From positions 1 through 64,000 of the forward strand of contig JAKSKH010000005.1 of assembly GCA_024401855.1 (NCBI GenBank): a DNA stretch of 64,000 bases, in the 5' to 3' direction. Origin of the DNA: Bacteroidales bacterium. Its GTDB lineage: Bacteria; Bacteroidota; Bacteroidia; Bacteroidales; UBA932. Position numbers and translations under genes: made by a program. The notes under the pieces are model-generated. The model saw only the letters and a program-made list of their open reading frames with translations, made no database searches and was not told where the DNA came from. Positions 35,013-45,900 of the stretch are shown one piece after another; the stretch's first letter is position 1, and each line of letters starts with the position of its first letter.

Positions 35013-37661
35013 TTAATATTTGCTTGTAAATGAATAAGTTCCGCTGCCGACCTCGGAAGTGTCGAAACTACCGTCGGAATGAGGCACGCAAACAGTGGCC
35101 GTGCAACCGACAGGGACTTCCACCTTCACGGTTATCGAACCCCTGCCGAGTTCCCAACGTATGCCGGCATCGCCGTAAGGTGTCAGTTTATAATACTGCG
35201 CCCATGTAAGATCGCCGCACGGCATAGGTTTGAAGATGATATGCCTGTACCCCGGACTGTCTTCATCGGCCATCATTCCCGCAACTTTACGGTAGAACCA
35301 GGTCAAAGCGCCTCCGAACATGGGATGATTGCGCGAATTGCCTCCGTCCCACTGTTCCCAGGTAGTATAGGCCCCCTGTTCAACCCACCAGCCGAAACTT
35401 GGGAAGTCCCTCTTGTTCATAGCTTCAAAGGCGAATTCATTCAGACCGTTGTCGGCAAGCTGTTCAAAAAACAGCTGCGTGCCCACAATACCTGTATTGA
35501 GGTGTCCTCCGTATCCGGCTATTTCCTCCCTCAAGGTTTCAATTACGTCTTCACGGCATTCATCCGGAACTCCCATGGCCAGGGCCATGACGTTGGAACC
35601 GTAGTCTCCGTAACTCTTCTTCTTCTCGTCATAGAAACGCCTGTGAAATGCGTCTGCGACTCCGGCGGCCTGCGCTTCGTATCCGTCCGCGTCATCCCGG
35701 CGGCCCAGCGCACGTGCCGCGCGTGCGGTATAATCGGTGCACTTCCATAAAAGATAAGTGTGCACCAGTTCTTCCGAAGGCAGTTCGAAAGGAGGGAGCC
35801 AGTCTCCAAGGTTGAGCCAGTAAAGCGGCTTGTCCGCTGAAGGAGCCTGCTGAAGCATTGTTCCGTACGGAGTTATCCAGCTGCGCATAAACTCCAGCTG
35901 CGACTGCATATGGGGATAATGCTCTTCAAGAAGGTCCCTGTCTCCGTAATGGAGGTAGAATTCCCAGGGGATGATGTTCATGGCTGCACCCCACCCGGTG
36001 CCGCCCCCGCATCCCGGGTGCCACGGAGCGCCGTTGGGAACATATCCGGTCTCGACATCCTGACAGTCCGACATATCACGCAGCCACTTCGTGTAGAATG
36101 CGGCGGCATCGAAATTATGCATCACCGTAACGCAGGCGACTTCGCCGTCTCCGGTGTACGGGCCTTTCTCTCTGTGGGGACAGTCCGTGGCAACTCCGAG
36201 ATGCATATTGTCTGTCTGGGAACGCCACCAGATGTGATTTATACGGTTGAAAAGATCATTGGAGCAGGAAAATCTGCCGGAAGTGGCCACATCGGCATAA
36301 ACTGCCTCTGCGGAAATGTCGGATGAAGTCAGTTCTCCGGGGTACCCCTTGACACGTACCTTGTCGAAAACGAACCAGGTGAAATGCGGGGCATATTCCT
36401 CATTGCCGGAACCGTTGAGCACGTAAATACCGGGACCGTTGCCGGGGCTTTCGCAGAGGTACTCGGTCTCGACGCAGTCCCCTGCCTTCCCGTTCATATG
36501 CCTGAGGCGCACCCATCCTGAAATATAGTCCCCGAAATCAACTTCGTAACTTCCGTCCTCCAGAACGCTGATGCTCACAGGTTCAAGTATCTCCTTCACC
36601 TTGTCCGAGGTGTAGCAGGACGCGCAGAGTCTTCCGTCCGGAGCCTTGCGCAATGCCACAGGTTCCCAGTCATCCCCCTCCTCACGGCGTGCATCATATG
36701 TCTCCCCTTCGAACATTCCATCCGAAAGAACCGGCCCCCTGCGGGCCATCCAGCTTTCGTCGCTGACGATGGTTTCGCTTGTGCCGTCTGCATACTCGAG
36801 CAGAATCTGCCCCAGAAAACGGGGCGAGCCGTAAGACTGCATCCAACGGCTGTTGTTGTTATTGAAGAATCCGCTGCCCAGCCATACTTCCAGTTCGTTC
36901 TTTCCGTTATGCAGCATGGGCTTTATATCATAACCGCAGTACATGACCCTGAATCCGCGGAATTTGCTGTCGTCAAGGCCGATCGGATGATTCTCAAGAC
37001 CTTCGCGGTGAGTATAGGAAGTTTCGTTGGGAGTAAATTCGGAATCCCCTGCTCTCTCACCGTTCACGAAGAAACGGAAAAACCCGAGCCCCGTCACGTA
37101 AGCCTTCGCGGAAACCAGTTTCCTGTCTATGTATATCTGCCTGCGAAGGACGGGTTCAGGTTCCGCCACGGAGCCTGCCCCGTAATCCGGACCTGCCTCA
37201 CCCTGCCAGGGGGCGCCTATCCATGCTCCTTTCCATTCGGACTCGTTCAGAATGCCCATTCCCCATTCCGCAGGCCTGCTCCAGCGGGATTTCCTGCCGT
37301 TGGAATCCCACACACGCACCTGCCACCTGCAGCGCTGCATGGATTCAAGCTCTTCTCCGTCATAATGGACGAGGAAGGACTGGTCGGACTCTATCCTGCC
37401 GCTGTTCCACAGATCGGCGCGCCTTAACGGAGATCCGTAACCGGATACCCGTATCTGGTATGCCGTCTGGGATTCGCCTTTAGTCCGGGAACTGTTAATC
37501 CAGGAGAGCCGCGGGCTTGCGGCATCTATGCAGAAAGGATCCTCCACGTATTCGCATGTGAGGTCCGTCGGCCTGATGCGCGATGCCGTACCGGCCTCGA
37601 ATGCTCCGAAGGCGAAAATTCCTATGCATGCAAGAATTAAGGGGGCGGGACTTTTCCTCAT
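35013..37661 (-). CDS. GH78 alpha-L-rhamnosidase
   Basis: 882 residues. A signal peptide ([19 protein letters not shown]) gives periplasmic export. N-terminal beta domains (~30-400) include IRPTDLTCEY and SPRLSWINSS, common in GH78. The (alpha/alpha)6 catalytic barrel (~440-770) carries ATDCPHREKGPYTGDGE, the counterpart of the TDCPxRxxxxxWTGD acid-site motif. A C-terminal beta domain follows. It releases terminal alpha-L-rhamnose from plant glycosides or pectin side chains. Its start shares bases with the stop of the upstream isomerase-DUF1080 gene (TGATG). Confidence 0.9.
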   Translation of the reverse strand: MRKSPAPLILACIGIFAFGAFEAGTASRIRPTDLTCEYVEDPFCIDAASPRLSWINSSRTKGESQTAYQIRVSGYGSPLRRADLWNSGRIESDQSFLVHYDGEELESMQRCRWQVRVWDSNGRKSRWSRPAEWGMGILNESEWKGAWIGAPWQGEAGPDYGAGSVAEPEPVLRRQIYIDRKLVSAKAYVTGLGFFRFFVNGERAGDSEFTPNETSYTHREGLENHPIGLDDSKFRGFRVMYCGYDIKPMLHNGKNELEVWLGSGFFNNNNSRWMQSYGSPRFLGQILLEYADGTSETIVSDESWMARRGPVLSDGMFEGETYDARREEGDDWEPVALRKAPDGRLCASCYTSDKVKEILEPVSISVLEDGSYEVDFGDYISGWVRLRHMNGKAGDCVETEYLCESPGNGPGIYVLNGSGNEEYAPHFTWFVFDKVRVKGYPGELTSSDISAEAVYADVATSGRFSCSNDLFNRINHIWWRSQTDNMHLGVATDCPHREKGPYTGDGEVACVTVMHNFDAAAFYTKWLRDMSDCQDVETGYVPNGAPWHPGCGGGTGWGAAMNIIPWEFYLHYGDRDLLEEHYPHMQSQLEFMRSWITPYGTMLQQAPSADKPLYWLNLGDWLPPFELPSEELVHTYLLWKCTDYTARAARALGRRDDADGYEAQAAGVADAFHRRFYDEKKKSYGDYGSNVMALAMGVPDECREDVIETLREEIAGYGGHLNTGIVGTQLFFEQLADNGLNEFAFEAMNKRDFPSFGWWVEQGAYTTWEQWDGGNSRNHPMFGGALTWFYRKVAGMMADEDSPGYRHIIFKPMPCGDLTWAQYYKLTPYGDAGIRWELGRGSITVKVEVPVGCTATVCVPHSDGSFDTSEVGSGTYSFTSKY

Positions 37662-39151
37662 CAGAGAGTCTTGATCTTGATGTTTCTGAATTCAACGTGG
37701 TCTCCGTGGTCCTGAAGGAGAATGTGTCCTGTCTCAAAGTTGCCGAAGTTGACCCAGTCCTTGTATTTGCTGTAAGAAACGAAGGCGTTCCATTCCTGGG
37801 TATTGCGCTCGTACTCTACAATTTTTACTCCGTTCAGCCAGTGTTCAACGTGATTTCCCTCCACCTTGACGACCGCCTTGTTGAACACACCCTTGTGGAA
37901 TGGCTTGTCGGCAGGCGCGGGGATAAGGTCATAGAGAGAACCGAGAGTACGGTTGCCCCTGACCCCGAGTTTTGCGTCGGGATGTTTCTCATCGTCCAGA
38001 ATCTGGAACTCACAGCCAATTGAGGAACCTCCGGGATTGTTGTTGACTTCCGGATTGACGAAATACTTGATACCGCTGTTGGCGCCTTCGGTAAGGCGGA
38101 ACTCGACTGAAAGGATGAAGTTTCCGTATTTCTCGGTCGTTATTATGTCACCTCCGTTGCGGGATTCGGCACCGTCGGCACCGTCAACGCTCAGGATGCC
38201 GTCCTTGATGGTCCAGCCTTTCTGCGGGAATTCCGGACCGTTGGCGCTCCTCCATCCGTTGGTGGTCCTGCCGTCCCACAGGAGTTTCCACCCGTCGGCA
38301 ATCTCCTCGTCGGTAAGGGAATTCACCTGCTGGCAGGGGGCGGAGGCATCAATGATTCCGCGAAGGTAGCCGACCGATTCCGCTATTCCTCCGTGAGGGT
38401 CGTCGCCATTCTTTTCGAACTCTATGGAAACCTTGCCCTTGTAGTTGATTTCACGCAGGGCCTTTACGATGGATACGAGGTCCATCTTCCCGCGGCCCAT
38501 CTCCCAGGTCTCCCCTTCCTTGGAGGCGTCAGTCTCATCCTTGATGTGGATGTCATATATCCAATCCTTGAACTCTACTATGTCGGAGGCAACGTCCCAG
38601 CCCATGCGGAAAGTATGGCCGAGATCCATGCAGCAACCCACTCCGAGGGTCGGGTCCTTCACCATCTCGACGATAGTGCGGACATCGGGGAAAGCGGCTC
38701 CGTCGGGCCCGTGGGTATGGATGGCCACCTTTATTCCTGTCTTGGCCACCTTCTTGATGACATAATCTATGAGACTGTAGTCCGGCACTCCGATGAACAT
38801 CCCTGCCCCATAGCGCTCAGCATAGGCGAAGGTCCTGTCCACATCGGCCTTGCTATTCATGTAAATCGGGCCCAGGATATAACCCTCTATTCCATAAGAA
38901 GAACATTTCTCCTTGAAAGCATCCATCTGCTCCTTGGTGGAGTCGAGGGGAAGCCACCAGTCCTTGACCGAAAAATACTTTACATCCATGCTCTGAAGAT
39001 AAGCCAGAGTCCGGTCGAGGTCAAAACTTCTGTAGGAAAAGCCCGCAATTCCTATCTGGAATTCATCTGAGGAGTGATTGTCACAGAAAGAAAGCGGAGC
39101 CGACTGCATTGCAATCAAAGCAGCCAGGGCAAATGCGTAGATTTTCTTCAT
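37661..39151 (-). CDS. Xylose-isomerase-like TIM barrel fused to DUF1080
   Basis: 496 residues. Signal peptide to about residue 23. Residues ~30-275 form an AP-endonuclease/xylose-isomerase-like barrel with likely metal ligands in [22 protein letters not shown] and [10 protein letters not shown]. Residues ~280-496 are a DUF1080 (3-keto-disaccharide hydrolase-like) domain: [42 protein letters not shown]. The fusion suggests two consecutive steps on a keto-sugar, such as beta-elimination and hydration; this is inference from families. First gene of the minus-strand run 39151-29548. Confidence 0.87.
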   Translation of the reverse strand: MKKIYAFALAALIAMQSAPLSFCDNHSSDEFQIGIAGFSYRSFDLDRTLAYLQSMDVKYFSVKDWWLPLDSTKEQMDAFKEKCSSYGIEGYILGPIYMNSKADVDRTFAYAERYGAGMFIGVPDYSLIDYVIKKVAKTGIKVAIHTHGPDGAAFPDVRTIVEMVKDPTLGVGCCMDLGHTFRMGWDVASDIVEFKDWIYDIHIKDETDASKEGETWEMGRGKMDLVSIVKALREINYKGKVSIEFEKNGDDPHGGIAESVGYLRGIIDASAPCQQVNSLTDEEIADGWKLLWDGRTTNGWRSANGPEFPQKGWTIKDGILSVDGADGAESRNGGDIITTEKYGNFILSVEFRLTEGANSGIKYFVNPEVNNNPGGSSIGCEFQILDDEKHPDAKLGVRGNRTLGSLYDLIPAPADKPFHKGVFNKAVVKVEGNHVEHWLNGVKIVEYERNTQEWNAFVSYSKYKDWVNFGNFETGHILLQDHGDHVEFRNIKIKTL

Positions 39152-39182
39152 GCCTTTTATGGTTATCAGTTGTTATACTCAA

Positions 39183-39190
39183 CAAAAATA
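39183..39190 (-). promoter_or_regulatory. -7 element for the minus-strand glycoside locus
   Basis: The minus strand reads TATTTTTG, matching TAnnTTTG, 31 bases before the isomerase-DUF1080 start. No -33 box at normal spacing. Confidence 0.38.
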
Positions 39191-39196
39191 CGATTT

Positions 39197-39228
39197 TTTG
39201 CTCATTATCGATAATATTTTTAAATTTG
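39197..39228 (+). promoter_or_regulatory. Promoter for the plus-strand arm of the glycoside locus
   Basis: TTTG at 39197-39200, a 20-base spacer, then TAAATTTG at 39221-39228: a canonical Bacteroidota promoter. The Gfo/Idh/MocA start is 37 bases downstream. It lies back-to-back with the minus-strand arm. Confidence 0.7.
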
Positions 39229-39265
39229 GTGAATCATTAAGTTTAATAACCAATAAACTACCGAT

Positions 39266-40564
39266 ATGGATAAAAGTAGAAGAAGTTTCATCAAGAAATC
39301 CGCAGCCGGAGTTGCGGTTGCAACCATTCTTCCGAGGAAGGTATTCGGGAAAATGGGCGGAGACAACAACTTCATTGCCCCTTCCGACCAGCTCACGAGG
39401 GGTATCATCGGAACGGGCGGAATAGGTCGTTCCAGCACCCACTACTATGACGACCCGAGGTGCCGTCTCGTTGCAGTCTGCGACGTGGACAGTGACCATC
39501 TACGCAAAGGAATCGACCTGTGCAAGGAGAAATACGGAAACACGCCTCAGTCATACACCGACTGGAGAGACCTTGTGGCCGACCCCAACGTCGATATCGT
39601 ACATATTGCAACTCCTCCCCACTGGCACGGCCTGATGGCGGCGGCGGCAGCCAATGCCGGCAAGGATATCTGGTGCGAGAAACCGATGACAAGAACAATA
39701 GGCGAAGGTAAGAAGGTGGTGGAAGCCGTAAAGCGCAACGCGCGCATGTTCCGCCTCAATACATGGTTCCGCTTCACCGATACTTTCTACGGTCTTGGAA
39801 CCACAGTGCTCCCCCTCAAGAAACTCGTTGACAGCGGAGCCCTCGGCTGGCCTCTCACCGTAAGGATTTCAGGAGCCAACGGATTCGCCTGGAAATTCTT
39901 CTGGACAGGAAAGACAAACCTCAAGCCGGAACCCGTTCCCGAGTGTCTTGACTACGACATGTGGCTCGGACCGGCCCCCTACAAGCCTTACAACCCGCAC
40001 CGTGTACACCAGACATTCCGCGGATACTGGGACTATGACGGAGGCGGACTCGCCGATATGGGACAGCACTACCTCGATCCCGTACAGTACATCCTCGGCA
40101 AGGACGACACCTTCCCCGTAAAGGTTGAGGTTGACGCTCCCCAGCAGCATCCCGATGCAGTGGGCACCTGGAGAAGCATCACCTACACCTACGAAGACGG
40201 ATGCAAGATAATTCTCGAAGGCGAGGGATTCGAAAGCGAAGGCAAGGTTCCATACCTCGAAGGCCCCAACGGAAAGCTCTACAAAGGATTCGAATGCACA
40301 ATCCCCAACGTGGCCGAGATTCTCAACGACACTCCGGATCCCGTCATCAGGAACACGGACTTCATCGAATGTGTTCTCCAGCGCAAGCATTTCGCGCTTG
40401 ACGAGAACATAGGATTCCACAGTTCCACAATCGTCAACATGGGAGTATGCGCCCTGAGGTTGGGACGCACGCTCAACTTCGACCCCAAGACGCAGAGGTT
40501 CACAGGCGACGAGGCCGCAAACCTTCTGATAGACCAGCCCATGAGAGGAGATTGGAAATTTTAA
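39266..40564 (+). CDS. Gfo/Idh/MocA oxidoreductase, Tat-type export
   Basis: 432 residues. N-terminal SRRSFIKK is a Tat motif followed by a hydrophobic stretch (GVAVATILP); no lipobox Cys, so it is probably soluble in the periplasm. Rossmann motif GIIGTGGIG, catalytic WCEKPMTRT and a C-terminal domain with FRGYWDYDGGGLADMGQHYLDP, whose His may be catalytic. Probable substrate: a glycoside hydroxyl. The DUF1080/helical-repeat gene follows 12 bases later. Confidence 0.9.
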   Translation: MDKSRRSFIKKSAAGVAVATILPRKVFGKMGGDNNFIAPSDQLTRGIIGTGGIGRSSTHYYDDPRCRLVAVCDVDSDHLRKGIDLCKEKYGNTPQSYTDWRDLVADPNVDIVHIATPPHWHGLMAAAAANAGKDIWCEKPMTRTIGEGKKVVEAVKRNARMFRLNTWFRFTDTFYGLGTTVLPLKKLVDSGALGWPLTVRISGANGFAWKFFWTGKTNLKPEPVPECLDYDMWLGPAPYKPYNPHRVHQTFRGYWDYDGGGLADMGQHYLDPVQYILGKDDTFPVKVEVDAPQQHPDAVGTWRSITYTYEDGCKIILEGEGFESEGKVPYLEGPNGKLYKGFECTIPNVAEILNDTPDPVIRNTDFIECVLQRKHFALDENIGFHSSTIVNMGVCALRLGRTLNFDPKTQRFTGDEAANLLIDQPMRGDWKF

Positions 40565-40576
40565 AGCACTACAGTC

Positions 40577-42274
40577 ATGAAAAAACATTATATCTATATT
40601 GTCCTGGCAGTTCTCTGCCTTGCTGCCGGTATTTCCAATGCACAGGATGCAAGACACCGCACAGTGACTACAATCGTTGCCGACGCCCTGGCGCAGATGC
40701 CCGTTCAGAACGAGGCTGATTTCACAGCCGAATTCAAGGACCTTGCAGACAGCGCTCCCGAATCGGTGGCTATACTCACAGGCATGCTCAGGCCGGCCAA
40801 AGACACCTGCAACGCCCTTATGGAATATGCCATAGCGGGACTTGTGCGCTACGCCACGAGACCCGAAAACGCAAAATGCCTTTCCGCAGTGAAAGAAGGC
40901 TTCGTCAAGGCCATCACCAACGCCAACGACATCTACAATCTTCAGTTCCTCACATCGCAGTACAGGCTCCTCTGCCCGGAGAACTCTCCCGCAGTTTCAG
41001 AAAAAGCCGTCAACGTGCAGGAAAATCTGACGAAATATGCCCAACTCATAAAGAGTCCCAAGGACAACGAACGCTGCCAGGCGCTGTGGCTTCTTGCCGA
41101 GGCCGAGGGAGCGAAATGCGAGCCCGAGCTTCTCAAGGCGCTTTCCGACCCTTCCGGAGCCTGCCGTGCCAACGCCCTCATAATTGCATCGCAGTATATT
41201 GGAGAGTCCTTCGCAGCCAAGGCCGCCACAAAATTCAACAAGCTTACGAATGATGCCAAGGCCGACGTCCTAAACTATATAGGAGAGAACGGCATTGCTT
41301 CCCAGCAGGGTCTGGTGCTCAAGAACCTCAAGGCCAAGGGCAAGCTGGGCGCAACAGCCATAGAGGCCGCCAGCAAGCTTGCAACTCCCTCCTGCGCCAC
41401 CGCTCTTGCTTCTCTTCTCAAGAACAAGGACCTGAAAGACAAGGCCCTTGAGGCGCTTGCCTGTTTCCATGGAACAATCCCCGAAAGCATCGCTTCCGTA
41501 GTGAAGGGCAGGCGTGCAGAGTCATTCAAACTCCCCGAAGGAGACAATGAGGAGAAGGAATACGACAAGATATACGCTAAGGCCGCCGAAGCCGCAAAGA
41601 AGGAAGTGAAGACCGAGGTCAACGCGCTCACCGACGAAGAGAAGGAGCAGGGATTCGAACTCCTCTTCGATGGAACAAGCATGGACAAATGGACTGGAAA
41701 TCTCATAGGTTATACTCCTGTTGACGGAACGATATATGTTTCTGCAAAATACGGCAATGAGAGCAATCTGTACACGAAGAAGGAATATCGTGATTTCATT
41801 TTCCGTTTCGAATTCTGCTTCATGAAAGAAGGTGTCAACAATGGGGTGGGTGTCAGGACCCCTATGGGAGTTGACGCGGCATACGACGGAATGTGCGAAG
41901 TTCAGATTCTCGACCACGACGCACCCATATACAAAGACCTCCGCGAGTATCAGGTACACGGCTCCGTTTATGGAGTCATCCCCGCAAAACGCATAGTACA
42001 CAAGCCTCTCGGGCAGTGGGAGTGCGAGGAAATCCGCGTTCAGGGCGACCACATCACAGTTACGGTAAACGGAGAGGTGATTGTTGACGGAAACATACGC
42101 GAAGCCTGCCAGGGTCACAACGTAGCTCCGGACGGAAGCGACGAAAACCCTTACACCGTCGATCACCGCAACCACCCCGGAATGTTCAACGAGAGAGGTC
42201 ATATAGGCTTCCTCGGGCACGGTGAAGGCGTCAAGTTCAAGAACATCAGAGTACTCGACCTTGAAAAGAAATAA
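40577..42274 (+). CDS. Helical-repeat plus DUF1080 protein
   Basis: 565 residues. A signal peptide ends at SNAQ (residue ~23). Residues ~25-340 are Ala/Leu-rich helices with a HEAT-like pattern (CQALWLLAEAEGAKCEPELLKAL, CRANALIIASQYIG). Residues ~350-565 form a DUF1080 domain (GFELLFDGTSMDKWTGN, GVNNGVGVRTPMG, CEVQILDHDAP, GHIGFLGHGEGVKFKNIRV). The DUF1080 part probably works on 3-keto-glycosides; the repeats may bring partners together. Its stop shares a base with the cutC start (TAATG). Confidence 0.85.
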   Translation: MKKHYIYIVLAVLCLAAGISNAQDARHRTVTTIVADALAQMPVQNEADFTAEFKDLADSAPESVAILTGMLRPAKDTCNALMEYAIAGLVRYATRPENAKCLSAVKEGFVKAITNANDIYNLQFLTSQYRLLCPENSPAVSEKAVNVQENLTKYAQLIKSPKDNERCQALWLLAEAEGAKCEPELLKALSDPSGACRANALIIASQYIGESFAAKAATKFNKLTNDAKADVLNYIGENGIASQQGLVLKNLKAKGKLGATAIEAASKLATPSCATALASLLKNKDLKDKALEALACFHGTIPESIASVVKGRRAESFKLPEGDNEEKEYDKIYAKAAEAAKKEVKTEVNALTDEEKEQGFELLFDGTSMDKWTGNLIGYTPVDGTIYVSAKYGNESNLYTKKEYRDFIFRFEFCFMKEGVNNGVGVRTPMGVDAAYDGMCEVQILDHDAPIYKDLREYQVHGSVYGVIPAKRIVHKPLGQWECEEIRVQGDHITVTVNGEVIVDGNIREACQGHNVAPDGSDENPYTVDHRNHPGMFNERGHIGFLGHGEGVKFKNIRVLDLEKK

Positions 42275-42927
42275 TGCTGCTTGAACGCTGTTGTACAAAA
42301 GCCTCCGAAGTTGCGGAGGCTTTTGAGTTTGGTGCCGGCAGGGTCGAACTCTGCGAGCGGCTGGGAATAGGCGGTGTCACTCCATCTGCGGAAAACATAG
42401 CCGCTTCCGTTGCCGTTGGAATCCCTGTGAACGTGCTGATAAGGCCTCGCGGAGGCAGTTTCGTATATTCGGAACAGGAAATTCTTGAAATGCTGTCAGG
42501 CATCAGGCTATGCCGGGAACTCGGAGCCAACGGAATTGTAACAGGCGCGCTGAACCCCGACGGAAGCATCTGCGTAGAAACGATGAGAAGGCTGATGGCG
42601 GAAGCCCGGGAAGGGGAACGCAGATTGGAAGTTACCTTTCACCGGGCTTTCGACGAATGCCGCAACCCTCTGGACAGTATGGAAAGGATAATAAGCCTCG
42701 GCTGCGACAGGATACTCACCTCCGGCCAGGAGCCCACCGCCCCGGAAGGTTGCAGGCTCATTGCCTCTCTGGTAAGAGAAAGCGCAGGCAGGATTATCAT
42801 AATGCCCGGAAGCGGAGTCACCCCCGAAAACCTGGAATGGCTGGCAGCCCGCACCGGAGCCACGGAATTCCACGGCACTAAGCTCTGCCGGAAATCCGGT
42901 CCGGCCTCAGGCCCTGTTGCTTACTGA
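42274..42927 (+). CDS. cutC: CutC family protein
   Basis: 217 residues, somewhat shorter than the ~240-250 common for CutC. A TIM-barrel protein named for copper homeostasis, though that role is disputed. Motifs: GAGRVELCERLGIGGVTPS, VLIRPRGGSFVYS, TFHRAFDEC and GCDRILTSGQ, all conserved in the family. Translationally coupled to the DUF1080/helical-repeat gene, so it belongs to the glycoside transcript; its part there is unclear. The 3' end overlaps the fimbrillin-like operon's last gene by 7 bases. Confidence 0.92.
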   Translation: MLLERCCTKASEVAEAFEFGAGRVELCERLGIGGVTPSAENIAASVAVGIPVNVLIRPRGGSFVYSEQEILEMLSGIRLCRELGANGIVTGALNPDGSICVETMRRLMAEAREGERRLEVTFHRAFDECRNPLDSMERIISLGCDRILTSGQEPTAPEGCRLIASLVRESAGRIIIMPGSGVTPENLEWLAARTGATEFHGTKLCRKSGPASGPVAY

Positions 42928-45900
42928 TTCTTGACCCACTGGGCGTAGAGCGAGATGTCGGCAGTGATGTTCATCACCGCACCGCTACCGTTCAACTGAT
43001 AACTTGTACCGGTTCCGTCACGCTTGGTGTTCCAATGTGAGATGTGGTAGAACTCCTTCTCAAAAGCCAAAGCCGCTTCTGTAGGATGCAGAGGAGAGTT
43101 GGTGGATGTAATCACACGCTGCTCGTCATAAGGCTCGGGATCCACGCCGTTGTTTGCGTAGAACTTTATGGTATTGTACTTGACGTCAACCTGAGGCGTC
43201 TGGCCGGGGATGTTCTTTCCCACAAGGTCCACGGCACCTCCGTCGTTGCGGATATCCTCGTTCTTCACGAATGCGGATACGTTGCCCTTGACCGTTCCGG
43301 AGTTGATGACAATGTTTGACCCTGTTCCCTGGACCGCCATACCGCCACCGCTGAGGGCCGCGGAGTTGTACTGGATGTCGGGGTCGGTATAGACTCCTCC
43401 CACGTTGCCTATTGTAATCAGCGCCTTCTTGGCTGAGCCTTCCATATCCACACACAGTCCGCCTCCGTTACGGTCGGCCGCATTGTACTGAACCTTTCCG
43501 CCTAGAATGTCAACGCTTACGTCCTTGTCGACGGAACGGACATAGATTCCTCCTCCGTTTCCTCCGTAATAGGTATCTCCCACCATTGTGAGACTGCAGT
43601 CGGCCGCATTGTTGAGTATCTCTCCATTACCGTTCTTGGGCATGATAAAGTTACCTCCTGATACATATACCCCACCGCCGTTGCCGTTGGCCGCAATATT
43701 GTGTTTTATCTGTCCTCCGCTCACAGTGGCGTTGCCGCCCTTGATATACACTGCGCCTCCGTCTTCACGACCTATACAGTCGGAAATGTAACCGCCGGAA
43801 ATCGAGAATGTGCCACCGTCCATATAGACCGCCCCGCCCTGCTTGGCGGAACAGTTCATTATGGAACCGCCTTCAATGCTGCAATCTCCTGTCTCGATAT
43901 ATACCGCTCCTCCGTAAGGCCGAACTTTGGCGTATTCGGTGTCCGAGGTATTGCTGCCCATAATAGAACCTCCGGTCATCTTGAATTTGGGGTCTGATGC
44001 AGTGCCCTTTGCCATAATGAACTGCGCGTTGGTCGTTCCTCCGATAATCCGGATGTCGGCAGAGCCTATCCTGCCCGTAAGATTCCTTTCATCCACAAGG
44101 CCTCCACCTACAGACCCGGCGTACAGCATTCCTCCCTTGAGAATCACTTCCGCAGAGCCGCCGTCTCCGTCAATCATTCCCGAGCGCCCGCCTCCGATGG
44201 CGTTGGTGGCTGGAACTGAAAAGTCGCCGATTGTCCCTGCAAGACTCTTTGCCACAACATTGCCGCCGGTCATCTCAAAGACGCACTTGCCCGCACCGTG
44301 GCGACCTGCGGAACCTCCGCCTATGGCAGGACCTCCGACACTGCATGCATAAACGTTTCCGCCGTTGATCTTTACATCGCAGGATCCAGCATCGGCCGGG
44401 ATATATTTTCCTTCTTCAATGTATGCGCCCAAAGTGCTGCCTCCGCCTATCGCAGGGGGAGCGATAACGGTCAGCTCGTTGTCATAAGTGCCAAGAACAC
44501 CGAAACTGTAGGCATAGACGGTGCCTCCGTTGATGGTGACAACTCCCCTTCCTCCTTCGCTCTCCCATCCTCCACCTCCTCCGATTGCAGAGCAGGTATT
44601 GTTCGACACAGCTGTAAGTACGCCGCCGTTTATCGTGATTTCACTCCAGCTGTTCACACCTCCAATCAGGGACAACAGGGACTTGTTGCCCGATTTCCAC
44701 CAGGAACCTTCATACTTGGGCGCACCTACATAAACAATGCCGCCGTCGAAATACAGGTCCTTGACCTGCCTGTGATACTTTCCGCGATCGTCATCGTATT
44801 CTTCTTCCTTTCCGCTACCGCCCGCGTTGTTGGCCGCACCTATCAGGGTGAGAGCCTTGCATGTTTTGAACGGCGTTCCGGACTCCGTGGCCTTGTCCGT
44901 TCTGGGAGTAACGGTAAGAGTTCCCTTGGCGACTCCGTCACCGTCTGCGCTCGTGATTTTGAGGTAACTGTCCGTAGTGACATCCAGAGGCTTCCTGTAA
45001 TGGATTCTGGTAACCATATTGTTGTTCTTCAGTCGGAGAGTCACTTTTTCAGAGAAATAATTCTTGAATCCGGAACCGTCGTGCCCGATCGAAATCATTC
45101 CTGTATCGTCAATGCCAGAATCAACTGTGCCATCGCGGAGAAATATTCTGTCAACGGTTATATCGAATACGGAAGAGCCGCTTGAAGGACCGCAAATGTA
45201 AAGCCTGTTTCCGGAACCGTAGTTCTGGTCGCCGTTTCTCCAGTTGTCATATACTTCATACGGACTTGTATTGTTTGTAATATATTTGCCCCAGTCCGGA
45301 ATGCTGGCATATTCCCCTCCTTTCTTATGAGTCTTTCCGAATATGTCGGCCTCGTACACCGGAATTCTCGGCGCTTGTCCACTATCCCAGGCACTCTGGG
45401 ATATATAGCCGGTGTTTTTTGTCAAAGCTTCCTCACAATAGGCCAATGCGTCATGGCCAGTGTCGGTCACTGACTGGTATATGTAATACCTGTTGTTGTC
45501 GCTGTGAGCACCTGAGACTGTTTTGTCACTCCTTGTTCCATTCCCGACGTTGATTTTTCCCGAATATCCGCTGGCTGTGATTTTGACATCTCCCAGAGCA
45601 ATGTCGAAATAGATGTAATTGATTGGCTTTTCCTTGTCTTTAAGCGTGTAAATCACCTTCTTGCCCGGTTCCCATTTCTGGCCGGAGAGCGAAGCGCTGA
45701 TGGTGTGGTCGCTTCCGTCGTTGTAGGTCAGGGAAATGGTGGCATCAGAGCCCAGGGTCTGAGGAATCATCAGGAGCAGGCTGTCTGTGTGGGCCACGCT
45801 ATAATCGCTTTTGCCGGACAGCTCTGACCAGGTGCCGTCAAGACTGAGACGGCCTGTACTCTTGATATTGGAAATCTTAACACTCTTGAGCGTTGCGTTG

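Noticed and set aside
39183..39228. A regulator binding site in the divergent gap of the glycoside locus
   Set aside because: Apart from the two -7 boxes and one -33 box I see no convincing inverted or direct repeat there.
43200..44700. Repetitive GC-rich DNA as a possible satellite or CRISPR array
   Set aside because: It is the coding sequence for the GG-repeat beta-helix; the repeats are degenerate at the base level and have no spacer structure.
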